DNA of 64,000 nt from contig NZ_JAIRBB010000007.1 in assembly GCF_022008395.1 (NCBI RefSeq), positions 62,001 through 126,000 of the forward strand. Direction: 5' to 3'. This DNA is from Aequorivita xiaoshiensis (GTDB lineage Bacteria; Bacteroidota; Bacteroidia; Flavobacteriales; Flavobacteriaceae). The notes under the pieces were generated by a model. The model had not been told where the DNA came from. It made no database searches and was given only the letters and a program-made list of their open reading frames with translations. Position numbers and translations under genes: made by a program. Positions within the stretch are counted from its first letter, which is position 1; every line of letters starts with the position of its first letter. Shown one piece after another: positions 51,922 through 61,208 of the stretch.

Positions 51922-52755
51922 TTATGCATTTTTCATTCTTTTCAATTCTCTTTCTTGATTTCTTATTACAATTTTTGATATGTAGATACTTACTTCATAC
52001 AGTATTAAAATAGGGATAGCCACGATTATCTGGCTAACAATATCTGGAGGAGTAATTACAGCAGAAAGAACTAACACAATAACCAACGCAAATTTTCGGT
52101 ATTTGCGAAGAATTTCAGGAGTTACCAGGCCAATCTTAGTTAAGATGTACATTATAATTGGCAACTCAAATACTATTCCTGAAGCCAATACAGATGTACG
52201 AACCAAGGAGATATAACTATCTAAATCGAAGTCGTTAAAAACCCTATCGCTTACTTGATAGTTTCCTAAGAAATTAATTGAAAGCGGTGTAATAATGTAG
52301 TAACCAAATAAAACACCAACAAAGAAAAGTAGGGATGCGATTACAATAAACCCACGGCTAGACTTGCGCTCTTTTTCTTTTAAGCCTGGGCTAATAAACT
52401 TCCACAATTCATAAAGTATGTATGGAAAAGCAATTATAATTCCCGCGTAAATAGATGTCCACATGTGAGCTGAAAACTGCCCAGCCATAGTTCTACTCTG
52501 AATTCTAAAAGGCATTTCATCAAAACAAAAGGCGTCCATTCCTAGTTTTTGAGAAAAATCACAAAAAATGCGATAGGTGAAAAAACTTGGCCTTGAAGGT
52601 CCAAATATTAATGTATCGAATATAAAACTCTTAAAAATAAAGGCAAGTATTCCAACCAAGACTACAGCCATTGTTGAACGTACTAAGTGCCAACGTAATT
52701 CTTCTAAATGGTCCAAAAAGGACATTTCTTTTTCGGGGGAAGCTATTTTTTTCAT
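51922..52755 (-). CDS. tatC: Twin-arginine translocase subunit TatC
   Basis: Core receptor of the Tat pathway for folded proteins. 277 residues, six helices. The N-terminal MSFLDHLEELRWHLVRS block with its conserved Glu and Arg binds the twin-arginine signal, and the cytoplasmic loop has FPYILYELWKFISPGLKEKERK near 130. A first periplasmic loop of about 60 residues is longer than in E. coli. tatA is not adjacent. It overlaps kdsD by one base (TAATG), so the pair is co-translated. Confidence 0.95.
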   Translation of the reverse strand: MKKIASPEKEMSFLDHLEELRWHLVRSTMAVVLVGILAFIFKSFIFDTLIFGPSRPSFFTYRIFCDFSQKLGMDAFCFDEMPFRIQSRTMAGQFSAHMWTSIYAGIIIAFPYILYELWKFISPGLKEKERKSSRGFIVIASLLFFVGVLFGYYIITPLSINFLGNYQVSDRVFNDFDLDSYISLVRTSVLASGIVFELPIIMYILTKIGLVTPEILRKYRKFALVIVLVLSAVITPPDIVSQIIVAIPILILYEVSIYISKIVIRNQERELKRMKNA

Positions 52756-53720
52756 TAAATAATACCCTCTTTAGTAAGGTTATGAATATGTACGATCCCG
52801 CTATATTTCCCATCTTCTTCAGCGATTATTTGCGTGATTCCAAATTTCTCCATCATTTCCATCGCTTCAACAGCCATAGCATTATTGTCTATTACCTTTG
52901 GATTGTTAGTCATAATATCTTTTGCGGTTAATCCTGCAAAGGTATCTGCTTTAGTTAACATTCTACGCAAATCTCCGTCAGTAATTATACCAACAATCTT
53001 ATCGTTTTCTATAACTGCTGTTACACCAAGCATTTTCTCAGAAATTTCTACAATTACCTGTTTTACATCGGTATCGGGAGCTACTTGAGGCTTTTCGTTT
53101 AGTGAAGTGAGGTTGCTTACACGTAAGTACAACTGCTTGCCCAAAGATCCTCCTGGGTGAAATTTAGCAAAATCTTTGCTCGAGAATCCTTTTAAATCTA
53201 ATAGACACATGGCTAAAGCATCACCAATTACCAATTGCGCAGTAGTGCTAGTAGTAGGAGCAAGGTTGTTAGGACAAGCCTCTTTTTCTACATAAGCATT
53301 CAAAACAAAATCTGCTTGCTGCCCTAAAAAAGATTCTGTGTTTCCTGTAATGGCAATTAGTTTATTTTGTGCCGCCTTAATTAGGGGTACTAAAACTTTT
53401 ATTTCAGGAGTGTTGCCACTTTTAGAAATACAGATTACAGTATCATCGTGTTGAATTGTACCTAGATCGCCGTGAATTGCATCTGCAGCATGCATGAAAA
53501 TAGCAGGAGTACCAGTGGAGTTTAAAGTCGCAACTATTTTTGTTGCAATGTTTGCACTTTTGCCAATACCAGTAACAATTACCCTACCTTCAGAATGAAA
53601 TATGTATTCAACAGCGCCGGCAAATTCTTCGTTTACTAAATGAGCGAGATTTGCAATTGCTTTGCTCTCAGTTTCAATAGTATTCTTTGCAATTGAAATT
53701 ATTCTATTTGTTTTGTTCAA
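52755..53720 (-). CDS. kdsD: KdsD/KpsF-type arabinose-5-phosphate isomerase
   Basis: Makes D-arabinose 5-phosphate from ribulose 5-phosphate for Kdo and lipopolysaccharide synthesis. 321 residues: an SIS sugar-isomerase domain (GRVIVTGIGKSANIATKIVA near 45; AIHGDLGTIQHDDTVICISKSG near 82-103; APTTSTTAQLVIGDALAMCL near 150) and two C-terminal CBS domains (about 205-320). It is upstream of tatC with a one-base overlap. The region upstream shows no clear promoter. Confidence 0.93.
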   Translation of the reverse strand: MNKTNRIISIAKNTIETESKAIANLAHLVNEEFAGAVEYIFHSEGRVIVTGIGKSANIATKIVATLNSTGTPAIFMHAADAIHGDLGTIQHDDTVICISKSGNTPEIKVLVPLIKAAQNKLIAITGNTESFLGQQADFVLNAYVEKEACPNNLAPTTSTTAQLVIGDALAMCLLDLKGFSSKDFAKFHPGGSLGKQLYLRVSNLTSLNEKPQVAPDTDVKQVIVEISEKMLGVTAVIENDKIVGIITDGDLRRMLTKADTFAGLTAKDIMTNNPKVIDNNAMAVEAMEMMEKFGITQIIAEEDGKYSGIVHIHNLTKEGII

Positions 53721-53919
53721 AACTTAATGCTTTTGAATGTTTGTAACTGTACATTTTATTAGTATATTTAAATATAAAAAAAACCTAATTTAGTATTTTT
53801 TAATCTTGAGTTAACAAAAAAGTTACAGTTGCTTAATTTGATTACAAAATTACAACTGTTATTGATAATATAATCTAAATGTTGATTAAAACTGAATTAC
53901 TCCCTAAAACTATTATGAC

Positions 53920-56112
53920 GTGGTAGATTATGACATTTACGCAGACTTAAAGAAATATTTTGGATTTTCTCAATTTAAAGGTTTGCAAGAGGATGTTATT
54001 AAAAGCATCCTGGAAGGCAATAATACTTTTGTAATTATGCCAACAGGCGGAGGTAAATCCCTCTGCTATCAACTTCCTGCACTCATGCAAGAAGGAACGG
54101 CTATAGTGGTTTCCCCGCTTATAGCACTTATGAAAAATCAAGTGGATGCATTGCGAGCGTTATCATCAGAAGATGGAATAGCGCACGTATTAAACTCATC
54201 GCTTAATAAAACTGAAGTAAAACAAGTAAAAAGTGATATTGCTAGCGGAATTACCAAACTGCTTTATGTTGCTCCCGAATCACTAACTAAAGATGAGTAT
54301 GTTGATTTTCTTCAAACTCAAAAAATTTCATTTTTAGCTATTGATGAAGCGCATTGTATAAGTGAATGGGGGCACGATTTTAGACCTGAATATCGAAATC
54401 TTAAAAGTATTATTACTCGTATAGGAAACGATATACCTATTATTGGTCTTACGGCAACCGCTACACCAAAAGTACAAGAAGACATTCTGAAGAATCTATC
54501 GATGCAGGATGCAAATACGTTTAAAGCTTCTTTTAACCGTCCGAATCTGTACTATGAAATTCGTCCAAAAACGAAAAATGTAGACGCGGATATTATTCGT
54601 TTTGTAAAACAGAATGAAGGTAAAAGTGGAATTATTTACTGTTTAAGCCGAAAAAGGGTTGAAGAACTCGCCCAAACTTTGCAGGTGAATGGTATTAAAG
54701 CCGTTCCGTATCATGCAGGGCTCGATGGAAAAACACGTGTAAAACATCAAGATATGTTCTTGATGGAAGATGTGGATGTGGTTGTTGCTACCATTGCTTT
54801 TGGAATGGGAATCGACAAACCAGATGTTCGCTTTGTTATCCATAACGATATACCAAAGAGTATTGAAAGCTACTATCAAGAAACTGGTCGCGCCGGCCGC
54901 GACGGTGGTGAAGGTCATTGTTTAGCTTTTTATAGCTACAAAGACATAGAAAAGCTAGAGAAGTTTATGAGTGGTAAACCAGTTGCGGAACAGGAGATTG
55001 GACACGCCCTTCTACAAGAAGTTGTAGGATTTGCCGAAACTTCTATGTCGAGACGTAAGTTTATACTTCATTATTTTGGAGAAGAATTTGACAATCAAAC
55101 CGGTGAAGGCGGAATGATGGACGATAATATGCGTCATCCTAAAAAGAAACACGAAGCTACCGCGAATGCTAAAAAGCTGTTGGAGGTTGTTTTAAAGTCT
55201 AATCAACAATATAAGAGTAAAGAGGTTGTAAACGTGTTGATTGGGAAGATAAACGCCTTAATTAAATCGCATAGAACAGATACACAAGAGTATTTCGCAT
55301 CGGGTGTAGACCATGACGCTGCTTATTGGATGGCGTTATTGCGTCAGTTATTAGTTGCTGGTTACCTAAAAAAAGACATCGAAACCTACGGCGTTATTAA
55401 ACTTACAGATGCAGGGAAGGAATTTATAAAGTCTCCTACAACTTTTATGATGACGGAAGATCATTCATTTAAAGATGCTAACGACGATATAATAGTTTCG
55501 GCTAAACAGGGAGGAGATGTAGTAGATGATACACTTTTTAAATTATTAAAAGCTGAACTTAAAAAGGTTGCTAATAAGCTAGAGTTGCCACCATTTGTGA
55601 TTTTCCAAGAACCATCTTTGGAAGATATGGCCTTAAAATATCCTATAACACTAGAAGAACTAGCTAATGTTCATGGAGTAGGAGAAGGAAAGGCAAAGAA
55701 ATATGGAAAGTCGTTTTTAAAATTAATTCAGGATTACGTTGAAGAAAATGAAATTATAAGACCTGAAGACTTTGTTGTAAAATCTACAGGTAGCAATAGC
55801 TCCCTTAAATTATACATCATTCAAAACGTAGACAGAAAGCTTTCTTTACCAGATATTGCCGATGCAAAAGGGCTTGAAATGCCCGAGTTTATTAAAGAAA
55901 TGGAGGCTATCGTTTATAGTGGAACAAAGTTAAATATCGATTATTGGATTGATGAAGTGTTAGATGAAGATCAACAAGAAGAAATCCACGATTATTTCCT
56001 TGAAGCTAGTACCGATGAAATTAAAGTAGCTATGGATGAATTTGATGGAGATTACGATGAAGAAGAACTAAGACTATATCGTATAAAATTCATCAGTGAA
56101 TTAGGAAACTAA
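53920..56112 (+). CDS. recQ: ATP-dependent DNA helicase RecQ (long form, zinc cysteines absent)
   Basis: 3'-5' helicase, 730 residues. Start is a GTG at 53920 giving MVDYDIYADLKKYFGFSQF; an ATG 5 bases upstream is out of frame. Walker A MPTGGGKSLCYQLP near 38-51, DEAH in IDEAHCISEWG, TATATPKVQEDIL and SYYQETGRAGRDGGEG near 315 are intact. After RRKFILHYFGEEFD the zinc region (residues about 388-405, DNQTGEGGMMDDNM) has no Cys. A winged-helix part follows, then an HRDC-like domain at about 541-607, and an acidic tail of about 110 residues. Confidence 0.93.
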   Translation: MVDYDIYADLKKYFGFSQFKGLQEDVIKSILEGNNTFVIMPTGGGKSLCYQLPALMQEGTAIVVSPLIALMKNQVDALRALSSEDGIAHVLNSSLNKTEVKQVKSDIASGITKLLYVAPESLTKDEYVDFLQTQKISFLAIDEAHCISEWGHDFRPEYRNLKSIITRIGNDIPIIGLTATATPKVQEDILKNLSMQDANTFKASFNRPNLYYEIRPKTKNVDADIIRFVKQNEGKSGIIYCLSRKRVEELAQTLQVNGIKAVPYHAGLDGKTRVKHQDMFLMEDVDVVVATIAFGMGIDKPDVRFVIHNDIPKSIESYYQETGRAGRDGGEGHCLAFYSYKDIEKLEKFMSGKPVAEQEIGHALLQEVVGFAETSMSRRKFILHYFGEEFDNQTGEGGMMDDNMRHPKKKHEATANAKKLLEVVLKSNQQYKSKEVVNVLIGKINALIKSHRTDTQEYFASGVDHDAAYWMALLRQLLVAGYLKKDIETYGVIKLTDAGKEFIKSPTTFMMTEDHSFKDANDDIIVSAKQGGDVVDDTLFKLLKAELKKVANKLELPPFVIFQEPSLEDMALKYPITLEELANVHGVGEGKAKKYGKSFLKLIQDYVEENEIIRPEDFVVKSTGSNSSLKLYIIQNVDRKLSLPDIADAKGLEMPEFIKEMEAIVYSGTKLNIDYWIDEVLDEDQQEEIHDYFLEASTDEIKVAMDEFDGDYDEEELRLYRIKFISELGN

Positions 56113-56170
56113 TCAAATTAATGTAAGTAAAATTCTATTTGTAAATAATATAAACGAAATTTCTAAATGC

Positions 56171-56213
56171 AAAAAGAGCAAAACATTTAAATTTTTAATG
56201 TTTTGCTCTTTTT
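56171..56213. terminator. Bidirectional terminator between recQ and the nucleoid protein gene
   Basis: Seventeen-base perfect arms (AAAAAGAGCAAAACATT and complement) around a 9-base loop, with A and T runs outside. It lies between convergent genes. Confidence 0.9.
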
Positions 56214-56233
56214 ATTTTATTGCTTGGCTACAG

Positions 56234-57292
56234 CTATACTTTCTGTTCTTTGTTGAAGTAAACTAAGTAGTAGTACATTTGTTTTTCCTCATCCCAACCT
56301 TTTTCTACAAATTTATCTGCGCTTTCAGGATTTATGAAATCGAGTTTGATTTGTATATTGGTGTCCAGATTGATAATATTCTTAATTTTTTTTCTCGCTG
56401 CTGTTACAGCGGTATTTGCTATTGGAAATGTGGTTAAATCCTCGATGCTGTATTTAGGCGCTTTTTCAGTTTTATAATGGCGGAATTCTGGTAATAATTC
56501 AGGATTGTCAATTACCTCATTCATAAAAGCAGTTTCTTCAAAAGTGTCATTTTTCGCAAAATGATTTACCGCCCGGTTCATAAACATTACCTCCTGCTTT
56601 TTATCTTCGGCAGGTAATACGACATCCTTGGCGAAGTCTTGACAGAATTTCAAGTATTTTTTGGTGTGGAAGTTGTCGTCAGCTAGCGGTTCTACCCCTA
56701 AAAAGCTTTCTAACCAATAACGTGCATCATAGCGGTTGCTGTCTACTGAAAGTATTTTGTATCCTTCTTCTTTGTTAGCATTGAAAATGATGCAACCTTT
56801 ATCAAGTTTATTTAAACTTACACCTTGCTGTAACATTGCATCAAGTGAATTTCCTTCTTCTAAAAACTGAAGAAAATCTTGTTTCAATTCACTTTTAAAT
56901 ACACCAATGGCATCCATCTTCACATTGTCTAATTGTACACCTTCAAGATATGCTACGTAAACCTCACCACTTTTTATATGTGGATGCTCAGACTGATTAA
57001 AAAGATAAGTAGCAATTTTTTTACTCTCCTCGTGTATGTGTTCAGGATTGTTAAATATGTTATTTGCGCTGTTATACAATTCGTGAAACTCTAAATCGGC
57101 TTCATGTGAGAACTTAAAATAATTCTCTTCTTTTTCACGAAAAGGCTTTAAGAAAAACTCTTTTAACAAAGGGGTAATTTCATCATCCATTTTATAGGGC
57201 TCGGCAGAAAGAAAAATATCTTCTCCACGGCTTTTGTTACCCACTCTGTGGATTGAAAGAGATGCAATATGAGTAGAAAAAAGGTTTATCAT
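56234..57292 (-). CDS. 37-kDa nucleoid-associated protein (NdpA/YejK family)
   Basis: A 352-residue protein of the NdpA family. The start INLFSTHIASLSIHRVGNKSRGEDIFLS, the block VYVAYLEGVQLDNVKMDAIGVFKSE near 120, and LDKGCIIFNANKEEGYKILSVDSNRYDARYWLE near 165-200 are typical. E. coli YejK binds DNA and nucleoid material, but its function is not known in detail; the same is assumed here. It is a single gene, ending near the terminator shared with recQ. Confidence 0.85.
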   Translation of the reverse strand: MINLFSTHIASLSIHRVGNKSRGEDIFLSAEPYKMDDEITPLLKEFFLKPFREKEENYFKFSHEADLEFHELYNSANNIFNNPEHIHEESKKIATYLFNQSEHPHIKSGEVYVAYLEGVQLDNVKMDAIGVFKSELKQDFLQFLEEGNSLDAMLQQGVSLNKLDKGCIIFNANKEEGYKILSVDSNRYDARYWLESFLGVEPLADDNFHTKKYLKFCQDFAKDVVLPAEDKKQEVMFMNRAVNHFAKNDTFEETAFMNEVIDNPELLPEFRHYKTEKAPKYSIEDLTTFPIANTAVTAARKKIKNIINLDTNIQIKLDFINPESADKFVEKGWDEEKQMYYYLVYFNKEQKV

Positions 57293-57368
57293 ATAGAATA
57301 TTAGAAATTAAAAATTTAGGAATGTAAATGTGTTGTACAGCTTAGTATTGGTGATCTGTTACTAACAG

Positions 57369-57893
57369 CTAGTTCCAGTTTTCATCAAAATCCAGACTGT
57401 CGTAGTCTTCTGGATCTAAATCGTAATCGTCATCAAAAAAATCATCATCATCATTACCTTCTATAGGTTCCGAAATGAACTCTTTTTCAGGAGCTTCAGC
57501 AGGTACTTCACCGTGAGAGTACATTAGGTTTGGATAAATTCGTCCAGTTTCAACTTCACCTATATCGGCTAATTCTACCATAAACGTCCACATATTTAGA
57601 AAATCGTAAACGTAAAGAAGTCGGGTGTTGTCTTTATCCACCACATCCTCTAAATAGGTATCGCCCATTACTCTTATACCGCCAGGTTCATCACTTACAT
57701 CAAAAAGTGAAATCTCCTCTTCTTCTTCCCAAAACTCATTACTAGTGTAGAATGAGGCCATTTCTTGGCCGTCAAATCCAAAAGATTGGGTAATTGCATT
57801 ATGTAAATCTTCTAAGGAAGCAGAAGCTTCAATCTCGATGTCTCTAAATACATCTTCTTCGGTGTCTAGTATAATTCTAAATCGGTAAACCAT
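57369..57893 (-). CDS. pRiA4b ORF-3-like (IS1096 TnpR-type) family protein
   Basis: A 174-residue protein. The first 120 residues match the family named for plasmid pRiA4b ORF-3: MVYRFRIILDTEEDVFRDIEIEASASLEDLHNAITQSFGF and FLNMWTFMVELADIGEVE, a beta-rich domain. The last 45 residues are very acidic (EGNDDDDFFDDDYDLDPEDY). Despite the name, no transposase activity is implied and no mobile element is nearby. A -7-like box TAACTTTG (minus strand, 57918-57925) lies 25 bases upstream. Confidence 0.8.
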   Translation of the reverse strand: MVYRFRIILDTEEDVFRDIEIEASASLEDLHNAITQSFGFDGQEMASFYTSNEFWEEEEEISLFDVSDEPGGIRVMGDTYLEDVVDKDNTRLLYVYDFLNMWTFMVELADIGEVETGRIYPNLMYSHGEVPAEAPEKEFISEPIEGNDDDDFFDDDYDLDPEDYDSLDFDENWN

Positions 57894-57922
57894 TTAAGCT
57901 ATAAAAAAATTAGTGCGCAAAG

Positions 57923-58948
57923 TTACAAACTTTTACTCGTTCTATTGGTTAGAAATGCTTCCAACAATATATAAAATTGAACTCCAAAGAGTAATGTGGC
58001 AATAACGAGATGAAGCGGTTGTGAGAGTACAGGAAAATCAAAATAATACATTAAGATTCCAGTAAATGCTTCAGCGAGAATTAATAAAATTAGAGCATCC
58101 AAATATTTTAATCCATAGTTTCTTTTTCTATTGAAGTACCACAATGACAGGTTTACTAGAACTACTAATATTGAAAAAGAGCGATGTAAATAGAAGTCTA
58201 ATCTCGGGTTTTCCAACCATAATTCTGGGGAATTATAACCAACTTCCTTGACGCGTTCATCAACAAATTCACGAACCTGAGTACCTAAAACTACTTGTAT
58301 AAGTGTTAAAATTACTGCAAAAAGGATAAGTGTTCTATAACTTCTAGATGTGAAATAATTTACAGGCTTTTCTTTTGAAGCATATAGGATATAAAGTAAT
58401 ACTGCCAAAATAACCAAGGCCATAACCATATGAATGGTAATTTTAACTGGAGAAAGCACCGAGTAAACTACTGTAGCTCCTAGCCAAGCTTGAAATACTA
58501 GTAATCCAACGCTTACCCAGGATAAGATGGTAAGCTGTTTTTTAACTTTCCATTTTCGAAGTGAAAATATTGCCATGATAAGTATTGCGAAACCGGATAA
58601 AGCTCCAAATAATCGGTTTACATATTCAATCCATGTGTGCCATACGTTGAAGGTAGCATAGTCGTGCTTGGTGTATAACTCCCAATGAGAATCGGTGTAT
58701 TGATTGGAAGTTGTAAAATCTTCTTTTGCAACGTATAAAGCATCGTTGTGAATAATTACCTGTCCTTTTTTAAATGTTCTTTCGGGTGCCCATTCTAATT
58801 CAGAAATTTCTGTAGGTGGAATATAGTACCCAAAACATTTTGGCCAATCTGGGCAACCCATTCCAGAGCCCGTCATTCGTACCATAGCCCCAGCGATAAT
58901 CACTAGGTAAACTAGTACAATTGAAACTTTAATTGATTTTCTGAACAT
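57923..58948 (-). CDS. ctaA: Heme A synthase (COX15/CtaA family) with an extra loop domain
   Basis: Oxidises heme O to heme A for aa3-type oxidases. 341 residues, eight helices; MTGSGMGCPDWPKCFG at residues 25-40 has the conserved Cys pair of the first outer loop, and His ligands lie in helices (NVWHTWIEYVNRLFG, ITIHMVMALVILA, YLHRSFSILVVLVN, QPLHLVIATLLFG). Residues 52-93 form an inserted segment in the first outer loop with the pattern of a type 3 chitin-binding domain. The gene is 4 bases downstream of cca on the same strand. Confidence 0.92.
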   Translation of the reverse strand: MFRKSIKVSIVLVYLVIIAGAMVRMTGSGMGCPDWPKCFGYYIPPTEISELEWAPERTFKKGQVIIHNDALYVAKEDFTTSNQYTDSHWELYTKHDYATFNVWHTWIEYVNRLFGALSGFAILIMAIFSLRKWKVKKQLTILSWVSVGLLVFQAWLGATVVYSVLSPVKITIHMVMALVILAVLLYILYASKEKPVNYFTSRSYRTLILFAVILTLIQVVLGTQVREFVDERVKEVGYNSPELWLENPRLDFYLHRSFSILVVLVNLSLWYFNRKRNYGLKYLDALILLILAEAFTGILMYYFDFPVLSQPLHLVIATLLFGVQFYILLEAFLTNRTSKSL

Positions 58949-58952
58949 TAGT

Positions 58953-60374
58953 TTAACTTGTTTTTAAGCCTAAATCTGCACCTTTTTTTAGCATAAATGC
59001 TCTTGCAGCTTCATATTCATTAGGGATTTCACCTTCTAGAATAGCTTCTTTAATTGCATCTTTTATAATTCCAATTTCCCGGGAAGGCTTCAAATTAAAT
59101 GTCTCCATAATTTCTTCTCCAGAAACGGGCGGTTGAAAATTACGAACGTGATCGCGTTCTTCAACTTCCACGATTTTTTCGCGAACTAATTGAAAGTTTG
59201 CGTGGTATTTTCTAAACTTTTTAGGGTTTTTGGTGGTGATATCCGCTTCGCAAAGCGTCATTAAATCTTCCACGTATTCACCAGCATCAAAAATTAATCT
59301 CCTTACAGCACTATCCGTAACGTCACTGGCTAAAGCAATTGGACGTGAACTCATTAAAACCATCTTTTGAACGAACTTCATCTTGTCGTTTAATGGCATT
59401 TTTAATCGCTTAAAGAGTTTATAAACCATTTTCGCACCTACAAATTCGTGTGCGTGAAAGGTCCAGCCTATTTTTTTATCAAACTTTTTTGTTGGGGCTT
59501 TCCCAATGTCATGTAATAAAGCAGCCCATCGCAACCATAAATCGTCTGTGGTTTTAGAAATATTATCTACCACTTCTAATGTATGCCAGAAGTTGTCTTT
59601 ATGCGTTTGTCCTTCTTTTTCATCAATCCCTTGTAAAGCCATTAATTCAGGTAAGATGTAGCTTAATAATCCTGTTTTATGTAATAATGTAAATCCTTTA
59701 GAAGGAACATCCGAAAGTAAAATCTTATTAATTTCATCTACCACTCGCTCTTTCGAAATTATTTTAATTCTTTCAGCGTTTTTTGTGATTGAATTCAAGG
59801 ACTCTTTTTCAATAATAAAATCTAATTGCGTTGCAAATCGAATAGCACGCAGCATTCGCAATGGATCGTCGCTATATGTAATATCAGGATTTAGTGGAGT
59901 TCTTATAATTTTCTTTTGAAGGTCTTTAATACCGTTAAAAGGATCCAGAAGCTCGCCGTAATTCTCTTTGCCAAGGCTAAGCGCTAGCGCATTTATAGTG
60001 AAATCTCTTCGGTTTTGGTCGTCTTCAAGGGTGCCGTTTTCTACTGCTGGGTTTCTACTTTCTTCTGTATAAGATTCTTTACGTGCTCCTACAAATTCAA
60101 GTTCTATTCCGCCACTTTTTAACATGGCCGTGCCATAGGTTTTAAAAACTGATACCTTTGGTTTACCAGGTAGGAGTCTAGCTACTTCTTCAGCAAGGTC
60201 AATTCCACTACCAACTGCTACTATATCAATATCTTTAGCTTCACCGCGGTTTAAAATAAAATCGCGGACGTAACCCCCAATAACATAAGTTTCAAGGTTT
60301 AAATTAGACGCAGCCTTAGAGATTGTTCTAAAAATAGGATTCTCTAATGCCGATATGTATGTTTGTTTTGCCAT
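58953..60374 (-). CDS. cca: CCA tRNA nucleotidyltransferase with HD domain
   Basis: Adds or repairs the CCA end of tRNAs; needed since the tRNA-Met of this window does not encode CCA. 473 residues, class II. The head domain shows IGGYVRDFILNRGEAKDIDIV at residues 32-52 with the GxxxRD and DxD motifs, then DDPLRMLRAIRFATQL near 165. An HD domain has LLHDIGKAPTKKF near 285 and the fingers end in a helical tail. In some relatives the HD domain hydrolyses cyclic nucleotides. It lies 4 bases upstream of ctaA. Confidence 0.94.
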   Translation of the reverse strand: MAKQTYISALENPIFRTISKAASNLNLETYVIGGYVRDFILNRGEAKDIDIVAVGSGIDLAEEVARLLPGKPKVSVFKTYGTAMLKSGGIELEFVGARKESYTEESRNPAVENGTLEDDQNRRDFTINALALSLGKENYGELLDPFNGIKDLQKKIIRTPLNPDITYSDDPLRMLRAIRFATQLDFIIEKESLNSITKNAERIKIISKERVVDEINKILLSDVPSKGFTLLHKTGLLSYILPELMALQGIDEKEGQTHKDNFWHTLEVVDNISKTTDDLWLRWAALLHDIGKAPTKKFDKKIGWTFHAHEFVGAKMVYKLFKRLKMPLNDKMKFVQKMVLMSSRPIALASDVTDSAVRRLIFDAGEYVEDLMTLCEADITTKNPKKFRKYHANFQLVREKIVEVEERDHVRNFQPPVSGEEIMETFNLKPSREIGIIKDAIKEAILEGEIPNEYEAARAFMLKKGADLGLKTS

Positions 60375-60518
60375 TTATTATTTCTAGCAGAGAAGCAAAG
60401 GCGTAAATATTTTTAAAAATACTATCTTATAAGTTGAAGTGTTTATGCTAGCAGCGTATTAAAACTTTGCTAGATAAGCCTTTCGGTTTCTTGTTTCTCT
60501 TTAGTATTGTTTCAATTT

Positions 60519-61085
60519 CTATTTGCGGATCACCTTTACACTTCCATCATTTCCGAGCTTAATAATAGCCGAAGGCTTTCCATTTTTTTTATCGCGGTGC
60601 AAATTTACAACATAGTCCACGCCTTCCAAAATTAAAGGATCTATTTCGGAGTAAGTTCGAGGAGTGGGCGTCCCTGAAATATTTGCCGATGTAGAAACAA
60701 TAGGTTTCCGAAATTTTCTTATCAAGGTTTTACAAAAATCATCTTTAACCACTCGCATGGCAAGTGTATTGTCCTTAGCAATAATATTCTCAGCTATGCG
60801 AATAGGGTCGTCATAAATTATAGATGTAGGTTTTGCAGCGTACTTTAAGATATCGTAAGCAACTTCAGGAACATCCTCAATAAATTCATTCAACATTTTA
60901 AAATCGCTCACTAAACAAATTAAAGATTTGTCATCACTCCTTTGCTTTAATTTAAATACCTTTTCTACTGCAATAGCATTTGTAGCATCGCATCCTATCC
61001 CCCAAACTGTGTCTGTAGGATATAAAATAAGTCCCCCTTTTTTAAGAGTTATAAGGGCATTGTTCGTTTCGTCTTTGATATTCAT
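60519..61085 (-). CDS. Threonylcarbamoyl-AMP synthase (TsaC/Sua5/YrdC)
   Basis: Makes threonylcarbamoyl-AMP from threonine, bicarbonate and ATP, for the t6A modification of tRNAs. 188 residues of the short YrdC form, without the Sua5 C-terminal domain. Substrate blocks: LILYPTDTVWGIGCDATN near 17-34, VFKLKQRSDDKSLICLVSD near 43-60, and RKPIVSTSANISGTPTPRT near 130-150. It is on the same strand as cca and ctaA; the gap of 144 bases leaves an independent promoter possible. Confidence 0.93.
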   Translation of the reverse strand: MNIKDETNNALITLKKGGLILYPTDTVWGIGCDATNAIAVEKVFKLKQRSDDKSLICLVSDFKMLNEFIEDVPEVAYDILKYAAKPTSIIYDDPIRIAENIIAKDNTLAMRVVKDDFCKTLIRKFRKPIVSTSANISGTPTPRTYSEIDPLILEGVDYVVNLHRDKKNGKPSAIIKLGNDGSVKVIRK

Positions 61086-61208
61086 CTGCTAAATTTTGCT
61101 TAATTGCAAAGTTCTTCAAAAAAGCAGCATTATCCTTGTCTAATTTCATTAAAATTGAACTTATCTAGTTTTGGTAAAAAATATATCTTTGAAGAAATCT
61201 CTTAATAA

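Noticed and set aside
57369-57893. Mobile element suggested by similarity to plasmid pRiA4b ORF-3
   Set aside because: No inverted ends, target duplications or transposase nearby; the family is widespread on chromosomes outside mobile elements.
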